From NCBI RefSeq assembly GCF_001189965.1, contig NZ_LFLU01000007.1, forward strand, positions 170,522 to 234,521: 64,000 bases of DNA, given 5' to 3'. The notes under the pieces were generated by a model, which saw nothing but the letters and a program-made list of their open reading frames with translations, was not told the DNA's origin and did no database searches. This stretch comes from Herbaspirillum rhizosphaerae. Lineage in GTDB: Bacteria; Pseudomonadota; Gammaproteobacteria; Burkholderiales; Burkholderiaceae_D. A program made the translations under genes and the position numbers. Position 1 is the stretch's first letter, and each line of letters begins with the position of its first letter. Below are positions 53,218 through 62,056 of this stretch, piece after piece.

Positions 53218-53485
53218 AGAACTCATTTCGCCAATATCCGTGAGATGCGTTCTTGTCCAAAGAGGCGCTGGCAAGGCGTGCGACGCGTCGCGTAGCGGTG
53301 CTACGCGCAAGGAGCACAACGCCGCCAGCGCCTCTTTGGACAAGAACCCTTCGGGAACGTCCTGTTTGGGTGTATTGCTGCGTTGCGCCGCTTGCCAAGG
53401 GAACCACCCTTGGCTGCGCGACGCGCCTTGCACTACCTCCCAAACAGGATCGTTCGCACTCGCGGCTATTGGCGAAATGAGTTCT
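53218..53485. repeat. 268-bp nested palindromic element with 19-bp terminal inverted repeats
   Basis: Outer arms AGAACTCATTTCGCCAATA (53218-53236) and its exact complement (53467-53485). Inside are two large arms: a perfect 23-bp inverted repeat (53250-53272 with 53324-53346) capped by CGCGTAGC/GCTACGCG (53289-53307), and CCTGTTTGGG/CCCAAACAGG (53361-53370, 53439-53448), extended with one bulge, enclosing CCAAGGG/CCCTTGG (53395-53413). The whole folds as a cloverleaf. No transposase and no clear target duplication. It occupies the gap before the symporter operon. Confidence 0.88.
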
Positions 53486-53523
53486 ATAACAATCCTTCCA
53501 CCAAAAGTTTGAGGAGAATTTCT

Positions 53524-53703
53524 ATGCGGCTCTTACTCCTGTTGCCGTTCATTGGTCTATTGTGGGTCCCGTTTTACAACGACGAATTGCCCGCACTGTT
53601 CGGCTTTCCGTTTTTCTACTGGTATCAGTTCATGTGGGTTCCGCTCACCGCGCTGATCATCTGGATCGTCTATAAAGACGGTCTCAAGAAGGGAGTCGAA
53701 TAA
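53524..53703 (+). CDS. DUF3311 small membrane subunit
   Basis: A 59-residue two-helix protein: LLLLLPFIGLLWVPFYN and FYWYQFMWVPLTALIIWIVYK. The pattern W-x-P-F-Y-N ... G-x-P-F-F-Y-W-Y-Q is DUF3311, which is regularly paired with SSS-family transporters. GAGGAGAATTTCT precedes the ATG. Its stop overlaps the next ATG by one base (TAATG). It follows the nested palindrome by 38 nt. Confidence 0.9.
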   Translation: MRLLLLLPFIGLLWVPFYNDELPALFGFPFFYWYQFMWVPLTALIIWIVYKDGLKKGVE

Positions 53704-55205
53704 TGAATTCCTCTTCCATCAACTGGACGGCGCTCGGCGTCTTCATCTTCTTCTTCGCACTGGTCACCGTGATGGGCTTCTGGGCCTCGCGCTGGCAAAG
53801 CGGTGGCAAGGCCAACAAGGGCGCGCACCTCGACGAATGGGGTCTGGGCGGCCGCAACTTCGGCACCTGGATTACCTGGTTCCTGGTCGGCGGCGATTTC
53901 TACACGGCCTATACCGTGATCGCGGTGCCGGCGCTGGTGTATGCGGTCGGCGCTTACGGCTTCTTCGCGCTGCCGTACACGATCCTGGTCTACCCTATCG
54001 TGTTCCTGATCATGCCCAAGCTGTGGCACGCCGCGCACAAGGCCGGTCACGTGACTGCTGCCGACGTGGTGTTCGGCCGCTATAAATCGCGCAAGCTGGA
54101 ACTGGCGATCGCCCTGACCGGCGTCGTGGCGACCATGCCTTACATCGCGCTGCAACTGATCGGCATGGAAGTGGTCATCAAGGCGCTCGGCGTCACCGGT
54201 GAACTGCCGCTGCTGGCGGCTTTCGTGATCCTGGCGCTGTACACCTACTCGGCCGGCCTGCGCGCACCTGCGCTGATCGCCTTCGTCAAGGACCTGATGA
54301 TTTATATCGTGGTGCTGGTGGCGGTGGTGCTGGTGCCGATGAAGCTCGGCGGCTATGGCATCGTGTTCAACTCGGCGCGCGAGGCGTTTGCAGCCAAGGG
54401 CGGCATGACCGGCCTGACGCTCAAGCCTGCACAGTTCCTGCCGTTTGCGACGCTGGCGCTGGGTTCGGCGATGGCAGCCTTCATGTATCCGCACACCCTG
54501 ACCGGCATCTTCGCGGCCAAGAGTGCCGACACGATCCGCAAGAACGCCGTGTTCCTGCCTGCGTATACCGTGCTACTGGGCCTGATCGCCTTGCTGGGCT
54601 ACATGGCCTACGCGGCGGGCGTCAAGGTCGAAGCCAACAACGACATCGTTCCTGCGCTGTTCAACGCCATGTTCCCAAGCTGGTTCAGCGGCTTTGCGTT
54701 TGCTGCGATTGCCATCGGCGCGCTGGTGCCGGCGGCGGTGATGTCGATCGGCGCGGCCAACCTGTTCACGCGCAACTTCTGGAAGCCCTACGTGAATCCG
54801 AACGTGTCGGCCGAAGGCGAGGCCAAGGTCGCCAAGATGGTGTCGCTGGTGGTCAAGTTCGGCGCGCTGGTGTTCATCCTGTTCCTGCCGACCAAGTTTG
54901 CGCTTGATCTGCAGTTGCTGGGCGGCGTGTGGATCCTGCAAACCTTCCCGGCGCTGGTGTTCGGCCTGTTCATCGGCTGGTTCGGCGCGAACGCGTTGCT
55001 GAGCGGCTGGGCAGTCGGCATCATCGGCGGCAGCTGGCTGGCGTACGCCGACGGCATCAAGCCGGTGCACACCTTCCACATCGGCGCCGACGCGTACACC
55101 ATGTACACCGGTCTGATCGCGCTGGCCTTGAACATTGCGGTGGCGGTCGTGGTGCAACTGGTGTTCGGCAAAGGCGGAGCGAAAGCGCCGGCCTTGAAAC
55201 ATTGA
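53703..55205 (+). CDS. Sodium:solute symporter (MctP-like)
   Basis: A 500-residue SSS-family transporter with about 13 hydrophobic helices. The early motif LGGRNFGTWITWFLVGGDFYTAYTVIAVPALVYA is typical of the monocarboxylate (MctP) branch, and GAANLFTRNFWKPYV is the family loop. Coupled to the DUF3311 gene. Likely imports lactate, pyruvate or other short monocarboxylates; this is by family only. Ends at a strong terminator. Confidence 0.92.
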   Translation: MNSSSINWTALGVFIFFFALVTVMGFWASRWQSGGKANKGAHLDEWGLGGRNFGTWITWFLVGGDFYTAYTVIAVPALVYAVGAYGFFALPYTILVYPIVFLIMPKLWHAAHKAGHVTAADVVFGRYKSRKLELAIALTGVVATMPYIALQLIGMEVVIKALGVTGELPLLAAFVILALYTYSAGLRAPALIAFVKDLMIYIVVLVAVVLVPMKLGGYGIVFNSAREAFAAKGGMTGLTLKPAQFLPFATLALGSAMAAFMYPHTLTGIFAAKSADTIRKNAVFLPAYTVLLGLIALLGYMAYAAGVKVEANNDIVPALFNAMFPSWFSGFAFAAIAIGALVPAAVMSIGAANLFTRNFWKPYVNPNVSAEGEAKVAKMVSLVVKFGALVFILFLPTKFALDLQLLGGVWILQTFPALVFGLFIGWFGANALLSGWAVGIIGGSWLAYADGIKPVHTFHIGADAYTMYTGLIALALNIAVAVVVQLVFGKGGAKAPALKH

Positions 55206-55230
55206 TGTTGTAGCCTTACCCGCAACAAGA

Positions 55231-55262
55231 AAAAGCCACGTTCTCCGGAACGTGGCTTTTTT
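55231..55262 (+). terminator. Rho-independent terminator after symporter
   Basis: GCCACGTTC (55235-55243) and GAACGTGGC (55248-55256) with a TCCG loop, A-run and T-run. Confidence 0.93.
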
Positions 55263-55291
55263 ATTTGCGACGCCTGCCGAAATTCAATGAT

Positions 55292-55354
55292 TCAGCGATT
55301 TACGATCTTGGCCGGAATGAAGCACAGCACCAGCACCGCCGTCACCACGCCCAT
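55292..55354 (-). pseudogene. Possible C-terminal remnant of a transporter
   Basis: A leftward frame ending at 55292 encodes MGVVTAVLVLCFIPAKIVNR, a single hydrophobic helix with a basic tail, as at the end of many transporters. It is open for about 38 codons only, has no ribosome-binding site and no preceding gene. It may be a decayed gene end. The rest of this 340-base gap holds two terminators and nothing else recognisable. Confidence 0.3.
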
Positions 55355-55497
55355 GGCGCCCTGTCGAACATGGGCCGGATTATATTGACGCCATATCTAT
55401 GGAGATATAGCGAAAAACCCTTATCTGCATCATTACAACAAGCTGACAAGCATGTTTTCGACTTGCCTTTCTGATCCCGATTACCCGCTGCGCGCAT

Positions 55498-55522
55498 AAA
55501 AAAAGCCGCTCTGGCGAGCGGC
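55498..55522 (-). terminator. Terminator of the gluconate/idonate operon
   Basis: GCCGCTC (55505-55511) and GAGCGGC (55516-55522) with a TGGC loop; the A-run 55498-55504 becomes a U-run on the leftward transcript, just after idnD. Confidence 0.9.
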
Positions 55523-55545
55523 TCTTTCACAGCTTGAACAGCTTC

Positions 55546-56583
55546 TCAGCCGAAGCTCAGTTGCACCTTCATCATCTTCGAACGGTCGCCGGCGATCTCG
55601 AACGCTTCTACCGATTTCTCGAACGGATAAGTTGCTGAGATCAGCGGCTTCACGTCGACCAGCTTCTTGTTCATCAACTCCACCGCCAGCGCGAACTCTT
55701 CATGGAAGCGGAAGGCGCCGCGCCACTCCAGCTCCTTGCCGACCAGCAAATTCGCCGGGAAGTTGATGTCGCCGCCCAGGCCGACTTGCACGATCACCGC
55801 ACCGGGGCGCAAGGTATCGAGCGCGCCGCGCAAGGCTTGCTCGTTGCCGCTGGCTTCGAACAGCACGTCGAAAGTACCCTTGTCTTGCGTGAAGGCCTTG
55901 AGCGCATCGGCGTCCGTCGCCACGTTGATGGCCTGGTCGGCGCCGACGGTCAGCGCACTTTCCAGCGGCATCTTGGCGACGTCGGTGACGACGATCTGCA
56001 AGGCGCCGGCGCGGCGTGCGGCGATCACGGTCAGCGCGCCGATCGGGCCGCAGCCGGTGACCAGCACGCGTTTTCCGAACAAGGGGCCGGCGCGGCGCAC
56101 GGCATGCAGCGCGACCGACAACGGTTCCGCCATGGCGGCTTCGCCGTCGGTGACGTGATCGGCGACCACATGCGCCTGGGCGCGTTCGATGATGATCTCC
56201 TGACGGAACGCGCCCTGCACGTGCGGCATGCGCATCGCGCTGCCGTAGAAACGCATGTCGAGGCAGTGGTTGTGTTTGCCTTCCTGGCAGTATTTGCACA
56301 GGCCGCAGGGATTGCTCGGGCTGATCGAAATACGCGTGCCCGGCTTGATGTCGCCGATGGCGGAGCCGGTTTCGGCGATCACGCCGGAGACTTCATGGCC
56401 GAGCACCATCGGTTCCTTGATGCGCACGGTGCCGAAGCCGCCGTTGTGATAGTAGTGCAGGTCCGAGCCACAGATACCGCCGGCCTTCACTTTGACCTTG
56501 AGCTGATGCGGTTGCAGTTCAGCGGTTTGCAATTCTTGTACGCGCAGATCGTGCGGCGCGTGAATGACGATGCCTTGTTGCAT
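55546..56583 (-). CDS. idnD: Zinc alcohol dehydrogenase, L-idonate 5-dehydrogenase type
   Basis: A 345-residue medium-chain dehydrogenase. Catalytic zinc motif GGICGSDLHYYHNGG and GHEVSG, structural zinc Cys cluster CGLCKYCQEGKHNHC, and nucleotide fold VLVTGCGPIGAL. The sequence is closest in pattern to IdnD (343 residues). It oxidises L-idonate to 5-ketogluconate. Last gene of the leftward operon, 18 nt after idnO. A sorbitol/xylitol dehydrogenase is the alternative. Confidence 0.88.
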   Translation of the reverse strand: MQQGIVIHAPHDLRVQELQTAELQPHQLKVKVKAGGICGSDLHYYHNGGFGTVRIKEPMVLGHEVSGVIAETGSAIGDIKPGTRISISPSNPCGLCKYCQEGKHNHCLDMRFYGSAMRMPHVQGAFRQEIIIERAQAHVVADHVTDGEAAMAEPLSVALHAVRRAGPLFGKRVLVTGCGPIGALTVIAARRAGALQIVVTDVAKMPLESALTVGADQAINVATDADALKAFTQDKGTFDVLFEASGNEQALRGALDTLRPGAVIVQVGLGGDINFPANLLVGKELEWRGAFRFHEEFALAVELMNKKLVDVKPLISATYPFEKSVEAFEIAGDRSKMMKVQLSFG

Positions 56584-56601
56584 GATGTTGTCCCTTATCT
56601 C

Positions 56602-57387
56602 TTATAAAGTTGCGGTCACGCCGCCATCGACGTACAGGATGTGGCCGTTGACGAATTTCGAAGCATCGCTGGAGAGGAACACCGCCGCGCCGACCAGATC
56701 TTCCACATCGCCCCAGCGGCGCGACGGCGTGCGGCCGATCAGCCACTCGGAGAATTTTTCATCGGCCACCAGCGCCATGTTCATTTCGGTCTTGAAGTAG
56801 CCGGGGCCGAGGCCGTTGACTTGCAGGCCGTACTTGCCCCAGTCGATCGCCATGCCCTTAGTGAACATCTTCACCGCGCCCTTGGTGGCGGTGTACGGCG
56901 CGATGTTGGGACGACCCAGTTCGCTTTGCACCGAGCAGACGTTGACGATCTTGCCGCGGCCGCGTTTGATCATGCCTTGCGCAACCGCTTTGGCGGTGAA
57001 GAAAACGCTGTTGAGATTGGTGCTGATCAGGTCGTTCCAGTCGGACTCCTTGAAGTCTTCCAGCGGTGCGCGGCGCTGGATGCCGGCGTTGTTGAACAGG
57101 ATTTCGATCGGGCCGATGTCGGCCTCGATCTTCGCCACTGCCGCTTCCACCGATGCCGACGAAGTCGCATCGAAAGACGACTCGTGGATGGTATAGCCCT
57201 CTGCGCGCAGCTTCGCGGCAACGCCGGCCAGCTTGGCGGCATCGCGGCCGTTGAGCACGATGGACGCGCCCGCAGCCGCCAGGCCGCGCGCCAGCGCCAG
57301 ACCGATGCCGCCGCTGGAGCCGGTGATCAATGCCAGTTTGCCGGTCAGCGAAAAACTCTGCAGACCTGCGGGTAGTGTTGCGCTCAT
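56602..57387 (-). CDS. idnO: Short-chain dehydrogenase, gluconate 5-dehydrogenase type
   Basis: A 261-residue SDR. Cofactor loop TGSSGGIGLALARGL, NNAGIQRR, catalytic Ser in NVCSVQSE and Tyr/Lys in APYTATKGAV. The QRRAPLEDF and LGRPNIAPYTATKG segments fit IdnO, which reduces 5-ketogluconate to gluconate. Placed between gntK and idnD, so the pathway L-idonate to 5-ketogluconate to gluconate to 6-phosphogluconate is complete. Confidence 0.9.
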   Translation of the reverse strand: MSATLPAGLQSFSLTGKLALITGSSGGIGLALARGLAAAGASIVLNGRDAAKLAGVAAKLRAEGYTIHESSFDATSSASVEAAVAKIEADIGPIEILFNNAGIQRRAPLEDFKESDWNDLISTNLNSVFFTAKAVAQGMIKRGRGKIVNVCSVQSELGRPNIAPYTATKGAVKMFTKGMAIDWGKYGLQVNGLGPGYFKTEMNMALVADEKFSEWLIGRTPSRRWGDVEDLVGAAVFLSSDASKFVNGHILYVDGGVTATL

Positions 57388-57422
57388 TCTGTCTCCTTGT
57401 TTGTTATGCGTTGCGGTATTGG

Positions 57423-58961
57423 TTATTTGACGCTCAGCCGCTGGAACTCGGACAACGCCCGGTATTCATCGGCCAGCTTGTTCGGGATAGCCAGGAAAAT
57501 CGGACGCAGGCGCTCGTAGATCGCGACGTTTTTCGCTATCGGTACATGGCGGTTGGTCGAACCGACCATATCGGAAATCACATCCAGCGAGCGGATCATG
57601 CCCAGTGCAAACAGGCCGAGCACGGCGGCGCCGAGGCAGGAGGATTCGACGCTTTGCGGCACCACCACTTCGCGGTTGAAAATGTCGGCCATCATCTGAC
57701 GCCACAAGGCCGAACGCGCAAAGCCGCCGGTGGCCATCATGCGCTGGGTCGGGCCGATGAGGTCTTCGACCGCCGGCAGGATGGTGTAGAGGTTGAAGAT
57801 CACGCCTTCCAGCGCGGCGCGGATCATGTGTTCCTTGCGGTGGTGCAAGGCCAGGCCGAAGAAGGAGCCGCGCAAATCGGCATTCCACAACGGAGCGCGC
57901 TCGCCCGCCATGTAGGGATGGAACAGCAGGCCTTCGGCGCCCGGCGAGACTTTTTCGGCGATGTTGGTCAGGGCGTCATAAGGATCGACACCTGCCTTGC
58001 GCGCTGCGTCGGCTTCGGCCGTCGCCAGCTCGTCGCGCACCCAGTGGAAAATGTTGCCGCCATTGTTGACCGGACCGCCGACGACCCAGTGTTTTTGCGT
58101 GAGCGCATAGCAAAAGGTACGGCCGGAAGGATCGGTTATGGGGCGGTCGATCACGGTGCGCATCGCGCCGGAGGTGCCGATGGTGACCGCGACCTGGCCC
58201 GGGTGGATGGCGTTGACGCCGAGGTTGGACAAGACGCCGTCATTGGCGCCGAGGACGAACGGCGTGTCGCTGTTCAAGCCCAGCTGCGCGGCGACGTCGG
58301 CCGGCAATCCGGCGATGTGATGCGTGGTCGGCACCGGTTCGGACAATTGCGCGGCGTCGATGCCGAGCAAGGCCAGCGCGCCCTTGTCCCAGTTCAGTTC
58401 CTGCAGGTTGAACAGGCCGGTTGCGGAGGCGATCGAATAGTCCACCAGCCAGCGGCCGAACAGACGGAAGAACACGTATTCCTTCACGCCGACGAAACGT
58501 TCGGCGCGGGCAAAGATATCGGCATGGTCATAACGCAGCCACATCAGCTTGCACAGCGGCGACATCGGGTGGATCGGCGTGCCGGTGCGCTGATAGATGG
58601 CCTGGCCGTCATGCTCTTCGCGGATGCGGCGCGCCCACAGGCTGGCGCGATTGTCGGCCCAGGTGATGCTGTTGGTGATCGGCCGGTTGTCGTTACCGAT
58701 GGCGATGACGCTATGCATCGCGGCGCTGAAGGACACCAACGCGATCTCGCCGGCCGTGGCCTTGGCGGCTTTCACGGCCTGAGCGATGGACGCCAGCACG
58801 GCGTCGTAAATCTGCAAGGGATCCTGCTCCGCCATGCCGGGCACGGTGCAGAGCAAGGGGTATTCGACTGCATGCTGGGCAACGACCTGGCCGTCCAACG
58901 TGAACACGACAGTTTTGGTGCTGGTGGTGCCGATATCGACGCCGAGCATGAAGTGCGACAT
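57423..58961 (-). CDS. gntK: FGGY-family gluconokinase
   Basis: A 512-residue sugar kinase. N-terminal phosphate loop GVDIGTTSTKTVVF, substrate region WADNRASLWA, GTSGAMRTV and GPVNNGGNIFHWV, and the C-terminal FGGY-type GGFARSALWRQMMADIF. The length and GPVNNGG motif match Gram-positive-type GntK rather than the short E. coli enzyme. Start at 58961 has AAAGGAAATAC. Phosphorylates gluconate to 6-phosphogluconate. Confidence 0.9.
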   Translation of the reverse strand: MSHFMLGVDIGTTSTKTVVFTLDGQVVAQHAVEYPLLCTVPGMAEQDPLQIYDAVLASIAQAVKAAKATAGEIALVSFSAAMHSVIAIGNDNRPITNSITWADNRASLWARRIREEHDGQAIYQRTGTPIHPMSPLCKLMWLRYDHADIFARAERFVGVKEYVFFRLFGRWLVDYSIASATGLFNLQELNWDKGALALLGIDAAQLSEPVPTTHHIAGLPADVAAQLGLNSDTPFVLGANDGVLSNLGVNAIHPGQVAVTIGTSGAMRTVIDRPITDPSGRTFCYALTQKHWVVGGPVNNGGNIFHWVRDELATAEADAARKAGVDPYDALTNIAEKVSPGAEGLLFHPYMAGERAPLWNADLRGSFFGLALHHRKEHMIRAALEGVIFNLYTILPAVEDLIGPTQRMMATGGFARSALWRQMMADIFNREVVVPQSVESSCLGAAVLGLFALGMIRSLDVISDMVGSTNRHVPIAKNVAIYERLRPIFLAIPNKLADEYRALSEFQRLSVK

Positions 58962-59013
58962 GAGTATTTCCTTTGTTTCCTTGTGCTTCTTCCCGTCGTA
59001 CAACGGAACTGCT

Positions 59014-60366
59014 TTACACCACGAGATTCAGCAACATGATGAAGATCAGCGCCACCACCGAGATGATGGTTTCCATCGCCGTCCAGGTCTTGAAGGTTTC
59101 GCCGACGCTCATGTTGAAGTATTCCTTGACCAGCCAGAAGCCTGCATCATTGACGTGCGACAGGATCAGTGAGCCGGCGCCGGTGGCCAGCACCAGCAGT
59201 TCGCGGTTGGTGCCGGGGATCAGTGCCACCAGCGGCGCCACGATACCGGCGCCGGTGATGGTCGCCACCGTGGCCGAACCGGTCGCCACGCGAATCACGC
59301 CTGCCACGAACCAGGCCAGCAGCAAGGGCGAAATCTGCGCATGCACGGCCAGTTGACCGATGGCCGTACCGACGCCGCTATTGACCAGCATTTGCTTGAA
59401 ACCGCCGCCGGCGCCGATGATCAGCACGATGGCCGCGGTCGGCGCCAGGCTTTGATCGACGAACTTCAACACTTGCTGACGCGTAAAACCGCGCGCCACG
59501 CCAAAAGTGTACAGCGACAGCAGCAACGCCGCCAGCAAGGCCACGATCGGGTTGCCGATGAAATCCATCAGGTCGCGCATGGCGCTGCCTTCCGGCAAGG
59601 TGACGTCGACGAAGGTTTTCAGCAACATCAGGAATACCGGCGACAACACCGTGATGAGCGTGATGACGAAGCCCGGCAGTTCCTTGGTTTGCGGTTCGCG
59701 CGCCAGTTGCTCCATCAGTTCATCCGACGGCTTGATGTCGACATACTTGGAGATGAAAGCGCCGAACATCGGACCGGCGATGATCACGGTCGGCAGGCCG
59801 ACGATGAGGCCGTAGAAAATGGTCTTGCCGATATCGGCGCCGAAGATGCCGATCGCCAGCAACGGCCCCGGATGCGGCGGCACCAGGCCGTGCATCACCG
59901 ACAAGCTGGCCAGCATCGGCATGCCGATCTTGAACAGCGGCACACCGGAGCGGCGCGCGACGATGAAGACCAGCGGGATCAGCAGCACGAAGCCGATTTC
60001 AAAGAACAGCGGGATGCCGACCAGGAAGGCGCCGATCATCATGGCCCAGTGCACGCGCTGCTTGCCGAAGGCGCGCACCAGCGTCTGCGCGATCTGGTCG
60101 GCGCCGCCGGATTCGGCCATCATTTTGCCCAGCATGGTGCCCAGGCCCAGCACGATGCCGACGAAGCCGAGCACGCCGCCGAAGCCGTCCTGGAAGGACT
60201 TGACGATCTTGGGCAATGGCATGCCGGAGATCAGGCCGAGGAAGCCGGAGGTGATGATCAGGGCGATAAAGGGGTGAATACGCAGGCGCGTGATCATGAC
60301 GATCAGCACCACAATGGCGAGGAAGGCGTTCAACAGCAGACTTGCTTCGTTACTCAATCCGAACAT
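59014..60366 (-). CDS. gntP: Gluconate permease (GntP family)
   Basis: A 450-residue GntP transporter with about 12-14 hydrophobic helices. Motifs: RLRIHPFIALIITSGFLGL, GLGTMLGKMMAESGGADQIAQTL, HGLVPPHPGPLLAIGIF and HVNDAGFWLVKEYF, all typical. Start at 60366 follows CTGGAGACATCC. First gene of the operon, behind a gluconate-type operator region shared with the LacI regulator. Confidence 0.95.
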   Translation of the reverse strand: MFGLSNEASLLLNAFLAIVVLIVMITRLRIHPFIALIITSGFLGLISGMPLPKIVKSFQDGFGGVLGFVGIVLGLGTMLGKMMAESGGADQIAQTLVRAFGKQRVHWAMMIGAFLVGIPLFFEIGFVLLIPLVFIVARRSGVPLFKIGMPMLASLSVMHGLVPPHPGPLLAIGIFGADIGKTIFYGLIVGLPTVIIAGPMFGAFISKYVDIKPSDELMEQLAREPQTKELPGFVITLITVLSPVFLMLLKTFVDVTLPEGSAMRDLMDFIGNPIVALLAALLLSLYTFGVARGFTRQQVLKFVDQSLAPTAAIVLIIGAGGGFKQMLVNSGVGTAIGQLAVHAQISPLLLAWFVAGVIRVATGSATVATITGAGIVAPLVALIPGTNRELLVLATGAGSLILSHVNDAGFWLVKEYFNMSVGETFKTWTAMETIISVVALIFIMLLNLVV

Positions 60367-60800
60367 GGGGATGTCTCCAGGGTCAATAGCGCACACGGGC
60401 GTTCAGAAGCAAAAGCCGCCATTGCCACGCCGTCAACACCATGCCTGCCATCCACTACGGAGTCTTTACATTGTCTCGACGACGCGCCTTGCCGCTCAGT
60501 GCTGCATCCAGGCTGCCGTGCCACTATCTGTGTAGTGTTTATAAGGTTTATTTACTAAGAGAAATTTTTTGTTAAACGCTATCCGTACACCGACTACATT
60601 TCTGGATGTTAGCGTTAACATTGGCCGCGATGATAACGCTACCAAAATTTATGTGTCAAATCATTTGTATGAATATCTGCACGTGGAGAAGCCCGCGGCA
60701 ACTGCCATGCGGCGGCGCAGCATGATTGGCGACGGCGACTGAATCGTCTGCAGAAAGAGCGCTCGGGTATGATGTCGGCAATAGAAAAATCCGCCCCGTC
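60367..60800. promoter_or_regulatory. Divergent control region of the gluconate operon
   Basis: 434 bases with locally AT-rich stretches (60535-60665). It holds the operator at 60606-60621 and a weaker copy at 60630-60645. Upstream of the LacI gene TATGAT (60768-60773) could be a -10, without a clear -35. No gene is supported here. Confidence 0.5.
60606..60621. promoter_or_regulatory. Gluconate (GntR/LacI-type) operator
   Basis: ATGTTA-GCGT-TAACAT has perfect 6-bp arms and four central bases, identical in form to the E. coli gnt consensus ATGTTA-N4-TAACAT. A degenerate second site, ATGATA-ACGC-TACCAA, lies at 60630-60645. They sit 240 bp before gntP and 180 bp before the LacI-type gene, fitting joint control. 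Confidence 0.75.
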
Positions 60801-61850
60801 ATGAACAAAAAATCCGCCGCCGAAAAAACCGTCAAAACCGCTAAAGGAAGCCGCGCCACCGGTCGCGTGACGATTGTCGACGTCGCCGCCGAAGCCAGGG
60901 TCAGCCCGATGACCGTTTCGCGCGCGCTGAAGACGCCGGAGCTGGTGCAGCAGGAAGCGCGCGACCGCATCGCCGCGGCCATCAAGAAACTCGGCTACGT
61001 CCCCAACCAGGCCGCCAGCACGCTGGCTTCGGCGCGCTCGCAGGTCATCGGCGTGCTGGTGCCGTCGCTGACCAATGCGGTGTTCATCGAGACGCTCAGC
61101 GGCATTCGCGATTACCTGTCGCAGGCAGGCTATCAGTTCCTCATCGGCGAGACCGGCTACTCGAAAGAGAAGGAAAGCCGGCTGATCTCCACCTACCTGG
61201 CGCATGCGCCCGCCGGCTTTTTGCTGTCGAGCTCGGATCAGCACGACATGCTGCGCCAGCAACTGGCGAACAGCAATATCCCCGCGGTCCGCATGTTCGA
61301 CCTCGGCAAAAGCAACAGCGACATGTCGGTCGGATTTTCGCAAACCAAGGCCGGTTATGCGGTGGCGCAGCATCTGATCGAACGCGGTTATCGCCGCCCT
61401 GCTTTTCTTGCCGCGCAGCTCGATCCGCGCATGATGAAGCGCCGCGAAGGTTTCCGCAAAGGCCTGTCCGAAGCAGGATTGGATCCGAACGTCGAAGTCT
61501 TGCTGCCGACGCCGACCACGGTGGACATGGGGGCGCAATTGCTGGCGCGCGTGCTGGAGATGTCTCCCGATTGCGATGCGGTTTTTTGCTGCAACGACGA
61601 TCTCGCGCTGGGCGCACTCTTCGAATGCCAGCGACGCGGCATCAAGGTGCCGCAGCAGATGGCGATTGCCGGTTTCAACGACTTGTCGTGGGCGGCCTGC
61701 GCTACGCCCTCGATCACTACCATCATCACGCCGCGCTACGACATCGGCTACAAGGCGGCGGAATTGCTGATCCGTCAACTCAAGGGCGAGCCGGTCGAAA
61801 AGGCGCGCCTCGATCTCGGCTTCCAATTGGCCGTACGTGAAAGTACGTAG
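60801..61850 (+). CDS. LacI-family regulator of gluconate genes (GntR-like)
   Basis: A 349-residue repressor. A basic 20-residue tail precedes the LacI helix-turn-helix VTIVDVAAEARVSPMTVSRALKTPELV; the effector domain has VLVPSLTNAVFIETLSGI and FCCNDDLALGALFECQRRG. Start at ATG 60801 rather than the earlier open frame. Divergent from gntP with a gnt-type operator between, so it likely represses the operon until gluconate or a derivative binds. Named GntR in enteric bacteria, not to be confused with the GntR fold. Confidence 0.92.
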   Translation: MNKKSAAEKTVKTAKGSRATGRVTIVDVAAEARVSPMTVSRALKTPELVQQEARDRIAAAIKKLGYVPNQAASTLASARSQVIGVLVPSLTNAVFIETLSGIRDYLSQAGYQFLIGETGYSKEKESRLISTYLAHAPAGFLLSSSDQHDMLRQQLANSNIPAVRMFDLGKSNSDMSVGFSQTKAGYAVAQHLIERGYRRPAFLAAQLDPRMMKRREGFRKGLSEAGLDPNVEVLLPTPTTVDMGAQLLARVLEMSPDCDAVFCCNDDLALGALFECQRRGIKVPQQMAIAGFNDLSWAACATPSITTIITPRYDIGYKAAELLIRQLKGEPVEKARLDLGFQLAVREST

Positions 61851-61971
61851 GACTGAGGCATCTGCCGGCTGTCCGTCTCGTGCAACTCATCAATGATGGT
61901 GCCTCGCAAAAGATTGATGAAAGGCCTGCAACGCATGCTGTACCGCACCGAAAATTTATCCATAAATTCTA

Positions 61972-61999
61972 TGGACACGACACCTCCTGAGGCTACAAT
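61972..61999 (+). promoter_or_regulatory. Sigma70-type promoter of ggt
   Basis: TGGACA (61972-61977, 5 of 6 to TTGACA), 16-bp spacer, TACAAT (61994-61999, 5 of 6 to TATAAT). It would give a leader of about 50 nt to ATG 62057, which has AGGAGA. CTCCTGAGG in the spacer (61984-61992) is complementary to the ribosome-binding site CCTCAGGAG (62040-62048) but lies before the predicted transcript start. Confidence 0.65.
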
Positions 62000-62056
62000 C
62001 GTCGGGTGCAAAAGCACGTGTAGCACCATAACTAGATAACCTCAGGAGAATCACCC

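Noticed and set aside
53192..53512. Several short open frames on both strands within the palindrome
   Set aside because: They read through the inverted arms, so both strands give similar peptides; this is structure, not coding.
61984..62048. CTCCTGAGG and CCTCAGGAG inverted repeat that could hide the ggt ribosome-binding site
   Set aside because: The left arm lies in the spacer of the predicted promoter and would not be in the mRNA.
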